From the NCBI GenBank assembly GCA_943736015.1, contig OX031058.1, positions 13,789,001 to 13,853,000 on the forward strand: a DNA stretch of 64,000 nt. Reading direction: 5' to 3'. Shown piece after piece: positions 63,860 to 64,000 of this stretch. The position numbers were made by a program, and so were the translations under genes. Positions within the stretch are counted from its first letter, which is position 1. The number at the start of each line of letters is the position of its first letter. Below the pieces are notes generated by a model. That model was not told where the DNA came from. It was given only the letters and a program-made list of their open reading frames with translations, and made no database searches. The stretch is from Tridacna crocea (taxonomy: Eukaryota; Mollusca; Bivalvia; Cardiida; Cardiidae).

Positions 63860-64000
63860 ATGTGGACTGCTCCATCATAAGTTACGGTGACGGAACCGTT
63901 AGTGTAATCTGAGAAACCATTGCGTGGAAAGCATTGTAGTAACGGCGGATGACATGCATCATACTGGTTTGGACTCGACGTTAGAGGGTCACATGAAGAG

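Overview
The window looks like repeat-rich, AT-rich nuclear DNA of a bivalve mollusc. The evidence is (i) pearl-type elements with ~160 bp internal tandem units, a tetranucleotide run and a 3' hairpin, a class known from oysters and other bivalves; (ii) molluscan tRNA-derived SINEs; (iii) one intron-flanked animal gene, TMEM151; and (iv) a CR1/Jockey-like non-LTR retrotransposon with an N-terminal 2A-like motif. No prokaryotic gene organisation is present. Species cannot be fixed from the sequence alone.

Only one gene is certain. It is the large last coding exon of a TMEM151 orthologue (48211-50235, minus), with the family's membrane segments, the PSYSEAVLMD block, a PPxYxDAL block and the C-terminal ETSL tail. 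Its first exon is not identified. An anonymous open stretch near 63.2-63.9 kb and a weaker one at 57.7-58.0 kb may be exons of unknown genes.

Most of the rest is mobile DNA. The dominant component is a family of ~229 bp elements with TTAA at each end, inverted termini and a central ~67 bp near-perfect palindrome. I count about 34 full, broken or partial copies, roughly 11% of the window. The TTAA target and the CCC-type terminus fit piggyBac-type non-autonomous elements. Two sequence groups (A and B) differ at paired positions in both arms of the palindrome, so the hairpin is preserved while its sequence changes. Adjacent copies twice share one TTAA.

From 24645 to 30969 lies a complete CR1/Jockey-like LINE (minus strand) bounded by a 12 bp target duplication. 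Its reverse transcriptase is split by a 2353 bp foldback-type transposon (26738-29090) whose long inverted ends contain ~59 bp tandem units and which has a 6 bp target duplication. Two TTAA-hairpin copies sit inside that insertion. The result is a readable three-layer insertion history.

Other families are pearl-like elements (17.6-19.4, 53.9-55.1, 60.5 kb), a Mutator-like MITE pair with 10 bp duplications (11982 and 61592), four double-hairpin MITEs, an inverted pair ending in TAGTAGACCC, foldback elements of ~150 bp, CTACGTAG and TTTCGTA palindrome clusters, tRNA-derived SINEs and several microsatellites. Stretches in which nothing was recognised are listed as such.
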